Source: Streptomyces justiciae
GTDB taxonomy: Bacteria; Actinomycetota; Actinomycetes; Streptomycetales; Streptomycetaceae
Length of the DNA: 64,000 nucleotides
Assembly (NCBI RefSeq): GCF_015163075.1
Contig: NZ_JADDXU010000034.1
Span: forward strand, 1-64,000
Direction: 5' to 3'
The stretch's first letter is position 1; each line of letters starts with the position of its first letter. Below are positions 1 to 7,899 of this stretch, piece by piece. Below the pieces are notes generated by a model. It saw only the letters and a program-made list of their open reading frames with translations. It was not told the DNA's origin and did not search any database. A program made the translations under genes and the position numbers.

Positions 1-38
1 GCCACACCCTGAACCACGGCCCCGCAGGGCTACGGGGT

Positions 39-698
39 CTACTGGCCCAGATACCGCAGCACCGCCAGGACCCGCCGGTGCTGCCCGGTGGCCGTCTGGC
101 TGAGACCCAGCTTCATGAAGATGCCGGTCACATGTCGCTCCACCGCGGCGACACTCACGAAGAGCTGCTCGGAGATACCTGTGTTGGAGTGGCCCTCCGC
201 CATCAGCGCCAGAACCTCGCGCTCCTTCGGCGTCAGCGCGGCCAGCGGGTCCTCCGGACGCTTGCGCCCCAGCAGCGCCGCGATCACATCGGGGTCCAGG
301 GCCGAGTCACGCGCCAGGACCCGCTCCACGGCGTCTATGAGGAGCTGCGGGCTGGCCACCTTCTCCTTCAGGAGATAACCGACCCCGCTCGGATCGTCCC
401 CGACCAGGTCGAGCGCGTAGGAAGCGTCGAGGAACTGGGAGAGGACGATGACGGCGGTCTCCGGCCGGGCGGCGCGGATCTTCTGCGCCGCCCGCAAACC
501 GTCCGCCTCCAGGCCCGGCGGCATCCTGATGTCGGTGATCACCACGTCGGGGCGGTGCTCCGCGGCGGCCCGGACGAGGTCCACCGCGTTGTCGACGGCC
601 TCGACCACGTCGATGCCGGACTTGCGCAGGATGGCCGCGATACCTTCGCGCATGAATGGCTGGTCTTCTCCCAGCACCGCCCGCAGTGGTTGATTCAT
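39..698 (-). CDS. NarL/LuxR-type response regulator
   Basis: A 219-residue two-component response regulator. The N-terminal receiver domain (about residues 5-125) has the acidic pocket at ED in VLGEDQPF, the phosphoacceptor Asp in VVITDIRMP and the conserved Lys in GYLLKEKV. The C-terminal LuxR-type HTH (about 150-215) opens with LTPKEREVLALMAEG and contains the recognition-helix stretch VSVAAVERHV. The family binds DNA as phosphorylated dimers. No sensor kinase lies next to it; the histidine-kinase-like protein at 9982-10953 is the only candidate partner in the window and is degenerate. The ATG start follows a weak AGGAT motif. Family assignment is secure; the regulon is unknown. Confidence 0.93.
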   Translation of the reverse strand: MNQPLRAVLGEDQPFMREGIAAILRKSGIDVVEAVDNAVDLVRAAAEHRPDVVITDIRMPPGLEADGLRAAQKIRAARPETAVIVLSQFLDASYALDLVGDDPSGVGYLLKEKVASPQLLIDAVERVLARDSALDPDVIAALLGRKRPEDPLAALTPKEREVLALMAEGHSNTGISEQLFVSVAAVERHVTGIFMKLGLSQTATGQHRRVLAVLRYLGQ

Positions 699-775
699 GC
701 CGGGATCCTAACCCGCGGTGTGTCCGCGCCGAGTTGGCGAGGAAAGAGAGATGACCGTCCTGGCCTGCGCAGGTC

Positions 776-1336
776 TCAACGCGATACGGCGAGAGCGGCC
801 AGCACGTGTTTGGTGCTGCCCGTCTCGGCGATGCGCGGGTAGATCTTGGTGATGGTGTGGTCGTGCGCCGCGCCGTCGGTGTCGGTGACGGCGTCGACCG
901 GGACCGTGACATGGAAGTTCTGTTCGTGTGCGTCGCGGACGGTGGACTCCACGCCGCTGCTGGTGGCGATGCCGGTGACGACGACCTGGGTGACGTCCCG
1001 CCGGCGCAGCCACTCGTTCAGTCCGGTGCCGGTGAAGGCGCTGCGCGAGTACTTGGTGATCAGGTGGTCGTTCTTGCCCGTGCCCAGCTCAGGGACGAGT
1101 TCGGTCCAGTGCGGGGTCGGGGCGGGGAAGCTCGCGCCGAGGTCGTTGCGGCCTTCGGGGCCACCGGCGACGTTGACGAGCACGACGGGCAGCCCGCGGC
1201 GGCGGAACGCGGCGAGCAGCTCGGCGTTCCGGGCGATGACATCGGCGACCGGGTGAGCGAGGGGCAGGTCGACGATGCCCTTCTGCAGGTCGACGACGAT
1301 CAACGCGGTCTTCCGGTCTAGGGCGGTGATCGGCAC
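776..1336 (-). CDS. Isochorismatase-family (cysteine hydrolase fold) protein
   Basis: About 186 residues with the isochorismatase-like fold: the N-terminal TALIVVDLQKGIVDL strand carries the conserved Asp, and a Lys follows in HLITKYSRSAF. The position that holds the nucleophilic Cys in most amidohydrolases of this family is Gly here (GIATSSGVESTVRDA). It therefore resembles the Cys-less isochorismatase subgroup rather than nicotinamidase-type hydrolases. I chose the GTG at 1336 because AGGAG lies five bases upstream; the frame stays open to 1393 but reads low-quality sequence there. The gene is transcribed towards the response regulator, 77 bases away. The substrate cannot be told from sequence. 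Confidence 0.85.
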   Translation of the reverse strand: MPITALDRKTALIVVDLQKGIVDLPLAHPVADVIARNAELLAAFRRRGLPVVLVNVAGGPEGRNDLGASFPAPTPHWTELVPELGTGKNDHLITKYSRSAFTGTGLNEWLRRRDVTQVVVTGIATSSGVESTVRDAHEQNFHVTVPVDAVTDTDGAAHDHTITKIYPRIAETGSTKHVLAALAVSR

Positions 1337-1484
1337 GGTCACTCCTGGGGGCGGGTGGGCACCTCGTGGCGAGCACGGATCACGAGGCGACAAAGGTGGA
1401 TGCTGCTTGCACCTATTTGCATTTCGACGTTAACACGTGTGCGGAGCGCCGGTCGGCGGCCGACGTGTGCAGGTGTTCACCTGA

Positions 1485-4208
1485 TCACACGGCGACGCCG
1501 GGGGATTCGACCTCGCGGGCGTACAGGCGGGCCAGCTGTACCCGGGAGCGGACACCCAGCTTCTCGAAGGCATGCCGCAGATGGGTGTTCACGGTGTGCG
1601 GGGAGACGAACAACCGTTCCGCCGCCTCACGGTTGGTGGCTCCCTGCGCGATCAGCCGCACCACGCCGAGCTCCGACCTGGTCAGTCCGCGCCATTCGGC
1701 GGCCGGTGCCGCGGGCGCGGCGGACGCCGTGGCCAGGGGCCGTACGCCGAGCGCGCGCAGTCTTCCGCGCACCCGCTGGACGTCGCGTTCGGCCCCGCAG
1801 GCGGCGTAGCCGCTGAGCGCGTCCTCGAAGCGGGACAGGGCACCGCGGGCGTCGGCCGCCGCGAGACACCTACCGGCGTCCTCCAGGGCGCGGGCCCGCA
1901 GCAGGGGGCGGACCTCCCCGTGGCCCTCCGCCGCCTCTACGAGGAGTTCAGCGTCCCCCGCGTACAGGCCGCGTGCGTGCATGGCGGCGGCGGTGAACAG
2001 CGGCAGACCGGGGTTGAGCCGGGCCCGATCCTCGGCGAACTGCACCGCCGTCGCCGCCATCTCACGCTGCCCGGAGGCGAGCGCCGCCGTCACCAGCAGG
2101 ACGAGGTCCCCCGCATCGACACAGGCCACATGCAGGAAACCCCGGCGCACGTGGGCGGCGGCACCGTTCAGCCGCTCGCCGCTCAGCGGCTCGTCCCGGT
2201 ACAGGGCGGCCAGGACCGACACCCACGCTCCGGCCCGCCGCAACTGCCGGTCATCGCCGGCGAGACAGACCTCCGCGCGTGCCGCACACGCCTCCATCTC
2301 CCGGTCGTCGCCGATGTGGAAGGCGGCCCGGGCCCGCGCGCACAGCACGGCCGCCTCAGCGGCGGCGTCGGAAGTGCCCGGCGTGGCCGGCATCTGCCCG
2401 GTCGGCTCCTGGGTGACAGCGAGTTCCCGTGCAGCTTCCCGCAGTCGGCCGCCGCCCAGCAGCAGCCGGGCCCGCGCGGGCCGCCACAGCGCCGCGTACG
2501 CCGCACGGCCTCGCTGTTCCGCCTCCAGCAGACCGCTGTCGATGAGATCCGCGGCGCCCTCGTGGTCGCCGGCCAGGCCCAGCAGCTCGGCTCTCCAGAC
2601 CAGTGACAGGACGACCTCGGGCAGCATGGGCCCGTATGCCGGATCGAGTTCGGCGGCCTGCGCCGGCACCGGCTCGCTGTGCCGGAGGGCGTCGCTCCAG
2701 CGCTGCCGGTGACAGGCGCTGACCGATCTGAGGGTGCGCTGCGTGAGGTCGTTCAGCGGGTGGGTGCCGCGGACGTGGCTCAGGGCCCCCGCCACGGCAC
2801 CGCCTGCCTCCTCGGCCGCTCCCGTGAGCAGCCGGTTCAGCAACGTCGTCGACCGCAGCTGGTCCTTCACCGGCAACGGGACGTCGGGGTGGTGCAGGGC
2901 GCGGCGCAGGTGGGCATCGGCCTGGTGCACCGGGAACGGGCCGCCCATCCGGGCCAGTTCCAGACAGACATGCGCGTGGGTGACCGGGTCGGGCGGGGTC
3001 TGGAGCACCTCGCGGGCCAAGGCGCGGGCCTCGTCGGACTCGCCCGCCTCCCACAGCAGCGGCACCAGCCGCGCCGCCAGCCGTGAACGGCGGGGCGTGG
3101 CGGGCAGGGCAAGCTCCATCGCACGGCGCACATGTGCGGCGCCCGCCGCCGGGGCGAGGGGGGCGGCCTCCCGGGCGGCGGCCTCCAGGACGCGGATCGC
3201 CCCCTCGTCGCCGGGGTCCGCCAGCGCGCCGATCTCGGCGGCGAGAGCCGTCGCGGGGGTGCCGTCCGCGAGCCGGAGGTCGACCGAACGCCGGCGCAGG
3301 GACACCTGAACCGGCGGCGGCAACGTCGCGGCAACGGCCGCACGCAGCGACGGATGCGTGAAGGCGAGATGGTCCCGCCCGGCGCGCATCAGCCCCGCCG
3401 CGAGCACCTCGCGCAACGGACTCAACAGCGCCGGTTCCCTGAGTTCCAACATGCGGGACAGATGCCGTACGCGGACGCTGTCGCCCAACACGGAGGCGGT
3501 GAGGACCAGTTCGCGGGCGGGCGGCGTCAACTGGTCGAGCCGACGTGCGACGACAGCCGAGGCCACCTCGTCATGCCCAGGCGACGAGGTGAGCAGCGCG
3601 CATGCGTGCCGGATCGTGCCCGGCAGCCCGCCGAGGAGCGGCAGATACGGTTCGGCCTCCGCGGCCCGCGGGCCCATGAGGTCCGTGACGAGCCGTCGTA
3701 CGGCATCGGGGTCGAGGGCGGTGAGTTCGAAGCCGTCCGTCTGCTCGGCCGGCAGGTCGCGGCGCAGGGCCGTGACCGCGGGCACGTCGAGGTGGGAGCG
3801 TGCGGCGAGCATCCACAGCACGGGCAGCCCGGCCAGCCGTGCGGTGAGGGTGCGCAGGGCGAGCAGCGTCAGGTCGTCGCAGTGGTGCACGTCGTCGTGG
3901 ACGACGAGCACCGGCCGCTGCCGGGAGAGTTCCCGCAGTCCGTCCTCGACCTGCCGCAGCGCCTGGTACGGAGAGCCGGGCTCCTGGGCCCCGGCCTCGG
4001 GCTGCCGCGGCGCGAGGGCATCCAGCAGGGGGGCGGTCAGGACCGTCGCTCCCGTCGGGGCCGCCTGCTGGGCGGCTTGGGCCAGCAGATGGGACTTGCC
4101 GGAGTCGGCGGGCCCCTCGATCCACAGCACTCCACCCTCATGACGGTGGACGAGACGCAGCACGCGCCGTCGGAGCAGCTCCGGGGTGTCGGTCATCGTC
4201 GCCTTCAT
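1485..4208 (-). CDS. LuxR-family ATP-binding (LAL/MalT-like) transcriptional regulator
   Basis: A 907-residue STAND-type regulator. The N-terminal NTPase has a Walker A loop GPADSGKS (residues 32-39) and a Walker B strand VLVVHDDV. A long alpha-helical, TPR-like middle region follows (roughly 300-820). The C-terminal LuxR HTH starts at LTRSELGVVRLIAQG and contains VSPHTVNTHL. Proteins of this class are usually ligand-responsive activators. The ATG at 4208 is preferred over an in-frame ATG at 4223 because GGAGG sits eight bases upstream of it. It is divergent from the membrane protein gene at 4733. Target genes are unknown. Confidence 0.9.
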   Translation of the reverse strand: MKATMTDTPELLRRRVLRLVHRHEGGVLWIEGPADSGKSHLLAQAAQQAAPTGATVLTAPLLDALAPRQPEAGAQEPGSPYQALRQVEDGLRELSRQRPVLVVHDDVHHCDDLTLLALRTLTARLAGLPVLWMLAARSHLDVPAVTALRRDLPAEQTDGFELTALDPDAVRRLVTDLMGPRAAEAEPYLPLLGGLPGTIRHACALLTSSPGHDEVASAVVARRLDQLTPPARELVLTASVLGDSVRVRHLSRMLELREPALLSPLREVLAAGLMRAGRDHLAFTHPSLRAAVAATLPPPVQVSLRRRSVDLRLADGTPATALAAEIGALADPGDEGAIRVLEAAAREAAPLAPAAGAAHVRRAMELALPATPRRSRLAARLVPLLWEAGESDEARALAREVLQTPPDPVTHAHVCLELARMGGPFPVHQADAHLRRALHHPDVPLPVKDQLRSTTLLNRLLTGAAEEAGGAVAGALSHVRGTHPLNDLTQRTLRSVSACHRQRWSDALRHSEPVPAQAAELDPAYGPMLPEVVLSLVWRAELLGLAGDHEGAADLIDSGLLEAEQRGRAAYAALWRPARARLLLGGGRLREAARELAVTQEPTGQMPATPGTSDAAAEAAVLCARARAAFHIGDDREMEACAARAEVCLAGDDRQLRRAGAWVSVLAALYRDEPLSGERLNGAAAHVRRGFLHVACVDAGDLVLLVTAALASGQREMAATAVQFAEDRARLNPGLPLFTAAAMHARGLYAGDAELLVEAAEGHGEVRPLLRARALEDAGRCLAAADARGALSRFEDALSGYAACGAERDVQRVRGRLRALGVRPLATASAAPAAPAAEWRGLTRSELGVVRLIAQGATNREAAERLFVSPHTVNTHLRHAFEKLGVRSRVQLARLYAREVESPGVAV

Positions 4209-4732
4209 CAAGGCAGCCTCCATGTTCCGTGTGCCGCACGGCCTGGCTGGGGCACATGTGAGGTGTCCCGGCGGCAGCGTGAGGTGTGTCGCCCGGGACT
4301 CAGCATGTGTCCTTGTCGTGGCCGGTGACTGTCAAGGACACCGGAGCCGCTCCGAGGGCCCACCTGACGACGGGTGTAGGGAAAACCCGAGGTCTGGGGG
4401 CGGACCAGCCCGGAGCCGACGGTTCCGGTGCGGCCGAGGCCCGGACGCCACCGCAGGTCACACGGTCGGTGCCCGTCGCGGGGTGGGGTGGGCCCTACAA
4501 AGCCTTGGGGGAAGCCCGAGGAAGGCCGAGGGAACACACGACAGACCGGGTTGCGGACCGCTCAGAGACTTGTGCTCGGCTCGGGAGTTCCACTCCCAGA
4601 ACGTGAAGTGTGGGGGCCGGTCTCCGTGCACACACCTCGGGCCGCCACGCCCGCAGGAAACAAGGTTCACCGGCAGACGAGATACGTGCCGCGGCAATTC
4701 GAATGCCTGTGGCTCAAGAACGGGGAACAGAG
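4209..4732. other. Divergent intergenic region, no gene seen
   Basis: About 520 bases between the divergent LuxR-family regulator and the HdeD-like gene. Open frames cross it on both strands, but none has a convincing ribosome site or protein-like composition. It should hold the two divergent promoters; I could not place clear -35/-10 boxes. Confidence 0.5.
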
Positions 4733-5383
4733 ATGGCTCAGCTGGAAACACCTCCTCATGAGGTGCGCGACCGGATGCGCCAGCCCGAACCTCACTCGGT
4801 ATCTCACCAGGTGTGGCGCTCCGGCGCCCGGTGGAGTGCCCGCCCGGGCGGCGCCCTCACCCGGGCGACGATGGTCGCCGGCTCGCTGGTCTCGGCGGCC
4901 GTGGGCGGCCTGCTGATCGTCGTGCCCGTGCACACACCGGCCGCGGCCGGGGCGTTGTTCGGGGTGCACATCGCGGTCCAGGGAGTGCTCCAACTGCTGG
5001 CCGTCCGCCGGTCCACGGCCTCGGCGGCCGTCCGGTGCCTGCTGGCCGGCGGTGGTGTCGCCGCGCTGCCGCTGGGCGCGATCCTCTTCGCCGGACGCGC
5101 CGACACGGTGTTCCTGCTGGCCCTGTGGACCGGCTGCGCCTGGCTGCTGCGGGGTCTGACCATGGCGATCTCCGTCACCTCGCCCTCGGTGAGCCACGTC
5201 TTCGTCTACGACGACGTCCTGAACGCGGTGATCGTCTCGGCCGGTCTGTTCATGACCGCCTTCCCCTTCGTGTCACCGGAGCAGCTGGCTGACGTCGGCG
5301 GCGCCGTACTGGTGGCCACCTCGGCCTTCGAGGCGCTCGCCGCCGCACGCCGGAACTCCCGCACACTGCGCGCCATCGACTGA
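4733..5383 (+). CDS. HdeD-like (DUF308) multi-pass membrane protein
   Basis: About 216 residues. A polar N-terminus of roughly 45 residues is followed by about six hydrophobic segments in three hairpins, for example TMVAGSLVSAAVGGLLIVV and AVIVSAGLFMTAF. This is the layout of HdeD/DUF308 membrane proteins, which in enterobacteria contribute to acid stress tolerance. The in-frame GTG at 4610 would add 41 unlikely residues. The ATG at 4733 has GGGGAA upstream and begins the plausible protein. Function in Streptomyces is not established. Confidence 0.75.
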   Translation: MAQLETPPHEVRDRMRQPEPHSVSHQVWRSGARWSARPGGALTRATMVAGSLVSAAVGGLLIVVPVHTPAAAGALFGVHIAVQGVLQLLAVRRSTASAAVRCLLAGGGVAALPLGAILFAGRADTVFLLALWTGCAWLLRGLTMAISVTSPSVSHVFVYDDVLNAVIVSAGLFMTAFPFVSPEQLADVGGAVLVATSAFEALAAARRNSRTLRAID

Positions 5384-5456
5384 GCTCAGCAGCCCGCAAA
5401 GCAGCAATCCACGTTTCACGCCGAACGACCGGCTGAGGTCCTACTAGGAGGCGACC

Positions 5457-5861
5457 ATGAAGAAGTGCCATCTCGCACTGGAGATCACCCACTGGGTGTG
5501 CCCCGAGCTCGACCTGCCGCTGCAGTGCGAGTTCTCCTACGACACCCAGGACCCGCTCGCCGTCATCGTGGTCTTCGACACCGACGGAGTGCGGCCGGTG
5601 ACCTGGGCGCTGTCCAGGGATCTGCTGGCCGACGGCCTGGTCGCCCGCGTGGGCGAGGGCGACGTGATGCTCTGGCCGGTGCTCGACCTCGACGGTGAGC
5701 CGTCCTCCTTCTGCATCCGCGTGGGCAGCGCCCGCAAGGCGGTCTTCGAGATTCCCGCCGAGCCGGTCATGACATGGCTGGCCGGGACCTACGCCATGGT
5801 CCCGAGGGGCACCGAGCTGGAGGGCGTGGACTGGGACGAGTGGGCCCAGCTGGCGGAGTGA
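5457..5861 (+). CDS. SsgA-like (SALP) sporulation/cell-division regulator
   Basis: A 134-residue protein matching the SsgA-like family in length and pattern: a beta-rich core with YDTQDPLAVIVVFDT near residues 29-43, VTWALSRDLLADGL, and the C-terminal WLAGTYAMVPRGTE. SALPs control septum placement and FtsZ recruitment in sporulating actinomycetes; SsgA and SsgB are the best-known members. Which paralogue this is cannot be decided. An excellent ribosome site (AGGAGG) lies just before the ATG. It precedes the WhiB-like gene by 59 bases on the same strand, so the two may be co-transcribed. Confidence 0.93.
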   Translation: MKKCHLALEITHWVCPELDLPLQCEFSYDTQDPLAVIVVFDTDGVRPVTWALSRDLLADGLVARVGEGDVMLWPVLDLDGEPSSFCIRVGSARKAVFEIPAEPVMTWLAGTYAMVPRGTELEGVDWDEWAQLAE

Positions 5862-5920
5862 TGCCGACGGGTCCGGCCGCCGGGGCCGGACAGGCGTAGC
5901 GAGACAGGGAGAGGAAGACC

Positions 5921-6232
5921 ATGCGGAACACGCCGAAGAACACACTGCGCCCCTTGCTGACCGACTGGCAGTGGCAGCAACGTGCCGCCTGCCGCGGAAT
6001 GAGCAGCGCCACCTTCTTCTCGCCGCCAGGCGAGCGGGGCCGCGCGCGCCGCGTCCGCGAGGAGCGGGCCCGCGCGATCTGCGGCCGCTGCGAGGTCGTC
6101 GACATCTGCGCGGCCACGGCCCTCAAGCAGGGGGAGACGTACGGCGTCTGGGGCGGGCTGTCCGACGACGAGCGCCGGCAGCTCGGCAGGGGAACACAGC
6201 GCGCCGACAGCCACGACGCGGCGTCCCGGTGA
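5921..6232 (+). CDS. WhiB-like (Wbl) iron-sulfur transcription factor
   Basis: A 103-residue Wbl protein with the four invariant cysteines at C24, C54, C57 and C63 (C-x29-C-x2-C-x5-C), which bind a 4Fe-4S cluster. The GVWGG turn is at residues 75-79, followed by a short basic tail. Wbl proteins act with sigma-factor region 4 to control development, redox response or antibiotic production. GAGAGGAAG upstream of the ATG serves as ribosome site. It is downstream of the SsgA-like gene and convergent with the PrsW-like gene. The paralogue is not assigned. Confidence 0.94.
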   Translation: MRNTPKNTLRPLLTDWQWQQRAACRGMSSATFFSPPGERGRARRVREERARAICGRCEVVDICAATALKQGETYGVWGGLSDDERRQLGRGTQRADSHDAASR

Positions 6233-6297
6233 CGGGCGGGCCCGGAACCGGAACGGACCCGCCGCCCGCCGGCACCTCTCCCACGCCCACCCTCAGC

Positions 6298-6332
6298 TGA
6301 TCCGCCGCCACCAGTGAGTTGACGGCGGATCA
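6298..6332. terminator. Inverted repeat between convergent genes
   Basis: TGATCCGCCG (6298-6307) pairs perfectly with CGGCGGATCA (6323-6332) around a 15-base loop. It lies between the convergent WhiB-like and PrsW-like genes and probably terminates both transcripts. There is no T-run. Confidence 0.6.
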
Positions 6333-6348
6333 CCCGTGGGGCCTGGGA

Positions 6349-7209
6349 TCAGGTCTGGGGTGTGGGAGCCACCGTGGACGAGACCGTGGCCAGGGCGGCA
6401 CCCGCAGACCGGGACAGGCCCGCCAGGCGGTGGGTGGTGTACACCAGCAGGGACAGGCTGACGGCGGCCAGCACCGCGTAGGCGGTGTCGTCGTCGAAGC
6501 TGTCCCAGGCCGTGTGCAGGCCCACGGCGACCGCGTAGACCAGGACGAGCACCCCCACGGAGCGGCGCCGCCAGTGATGCTCCGCGGCCGACCACAGGGC
6601 CGCGCTCGTCAGCCCGGTCCACGCCATGTGGGCGGCCGGGCTCAACAGGCCGCGCACCACGAGCAGATGATCCACCACGTGCAGGTCGCCGCCGGACTGG
6701 ACGAGCTCGACGAAGGCGTACCCCATCGTCTCGAACACCGCGAAGCCCGCACCCGAGGCGACCCCGATGAGCAGGCCGTCACCGGGGGAGCGGCGCCGGA
6801 TGAACAGCAGCAGTACGAGCGGCATGACGAGTTTCGCCGCCTCCTCGATCACCCCCACGGCAGCCATCGGCAGTACGTCCAGCAGGATCAGCGTCCGGTA
6901 CTCCAGGAACCCGGCCGTGGTCACCCCGATGGCGCCGCCGACCAGGGCCGTGACGCCCACGACGGGCGATCCGACGCCGAAGTCGAGCCGCCGCCCGGCG
7001 ACGAAACTCACGAAAGCCGCCGGTACCAGGGACGCCCCGAAGAAGAGCAGGGCGGGGACGAGATTGGGGTTCCCGGTGGAGATCAGCGCCGAGTGGATCA
7101 GCCAGAACAGCAGCAGGCCCACGGCCAGGACGGCCAACCAGCCCCAGCGCCGGCCCAACTGGACCAGTCTGCCGTGGTCCCTGCGGACCGAGTTCTGTGT
7201 GTCGGACAC
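6349..7209 (-). CDS. PrsW-family intramembrane metalloprotease
   Basis: About 286 residues with eight or so membrane segments. The family signature VIEEAAKLVMPL contains the EExxK motif, and a conserved His lies in AAHMAWTGL in a later helix. PrsW-type proteases cleave membrane-bound anti-sigma factors in Bacillus; the actinobacterial paralogues mostly have unknown substrates. The GTG at 7209 is chosen because AAAGGAGG lies six bases upstream; the open frame extends 44 codons further without support. Confidence 0.87.
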   Translation of the reverse strand: MSDTQNSVRRDHGRLVQLGRRWGWLAVLAVGLLLFWLIHSALISTGNPNLVPALLFFGASLVPAAFVSFVAGRRLDFGVGSPVVGVTALVGGAIGVTTAGFLEYRTLILLDVLPMAAVGVIEEAAKLVMPLVLLLFIRRRSPGDGLLIGVASGAGFAVFETMGYAFVELVQSGGDLHVVDHLLVVRGLLSPAAHMAWTGLTSAALWSAAEHHWRRRSVGVLVLVYAVAVGLHTAWDSFDDDTAYAVLAAVSLSLLVYTTHRLAGLSRSAGAALATVSSTVAPTPQT

Positions 7210-7426
7210 GGGATCCTCCTTTCGGGAGAGCGGAGTGTGCTCCGCCCGAAGGTGCCCCGTGCGGCAACGGACCACATCACATGAACGTGCCAAAAGGGAC
7301 AAATAGAGTGGGAGCTTCCTGGCCGGCCAGCCGCCAATCACTCACATGTGTGATGTCCCGCTGAGGGCACCGACGACACCATGTGTGTACGCAGCCCCCG
7401 GGACGGCGAGTGTGAGGAGCCCTCAG

Positions 7427-7867
7427 GTGCCAGGATTCACGCAGCAAAGGGACGGCAGCACATACCCGTCCGACACCTTCGGTACATCGGGACGCCGCAT
7501 CCAGGTGCTGAGCGGTCACGACGTGGCGCTGGTGAACGGGCCGGTCTTCCTGGTCGGCCTCTTCTACGCGATCTCCCCCTGGGTGCTGGGCTTCGCCCGC
7601 AGCCATCATGACCTCGCGGTGCACGACCTGGTCGTGGGCAAAGCCATCTGTCTACTGGCCGGCGGCTTCACGGTGGCCCCGGAACGCATGACCGGGCTGA
7701 GCGTCGCCCTCGGCGTCACCGGCCTGTGGATGGCGGTCTCGCCCTGGGTGGTGGGCCAGGCCCCGGGCCGAGCCACCGCCGTCGGGGGCGTGGTCCTCGG
7801 CGTGCTCGCCCTGATGCTCGGCCTGGTCTCGACCGTCATGGTCCGCCGTGCCAACCGAGTCCCCTAA
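7427..7867 (+). CDS. SPW-repeat membrane protein
   Basis: About 146 residues with four hydrophobic segments arranged as two halves. Each half carries the family signature Ser-Pro-Trp: AISPWVLGF and AVSPWVVGQ. SPW-repeat proteins are small membrane proteins of unknown function common in actinobacteria. The GTG at 7427 has GAGGAG seven bases upstream; the open frame could begin as early as 7346. It is followed 32 bases later by ftsH on the same strand. Confidence 0.75.
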   Translation: MPGFTQQRDGSTYPSDTFGTSGRRIQVLSGHDVALVNGPVFLVGLFYAISPWVLGFARSHHDLAVHDLVVGKAICLLAGGFTVAPERMTGLSVALGVTGLWMAVSPWVVGQAPGRATAVGGVVLGVLALMLGLVSTVMVRRANRVP

Positions 7868-7899
7868 CTTTCCGTGCTCCGCTTGTGAGGAGAGGCCTG

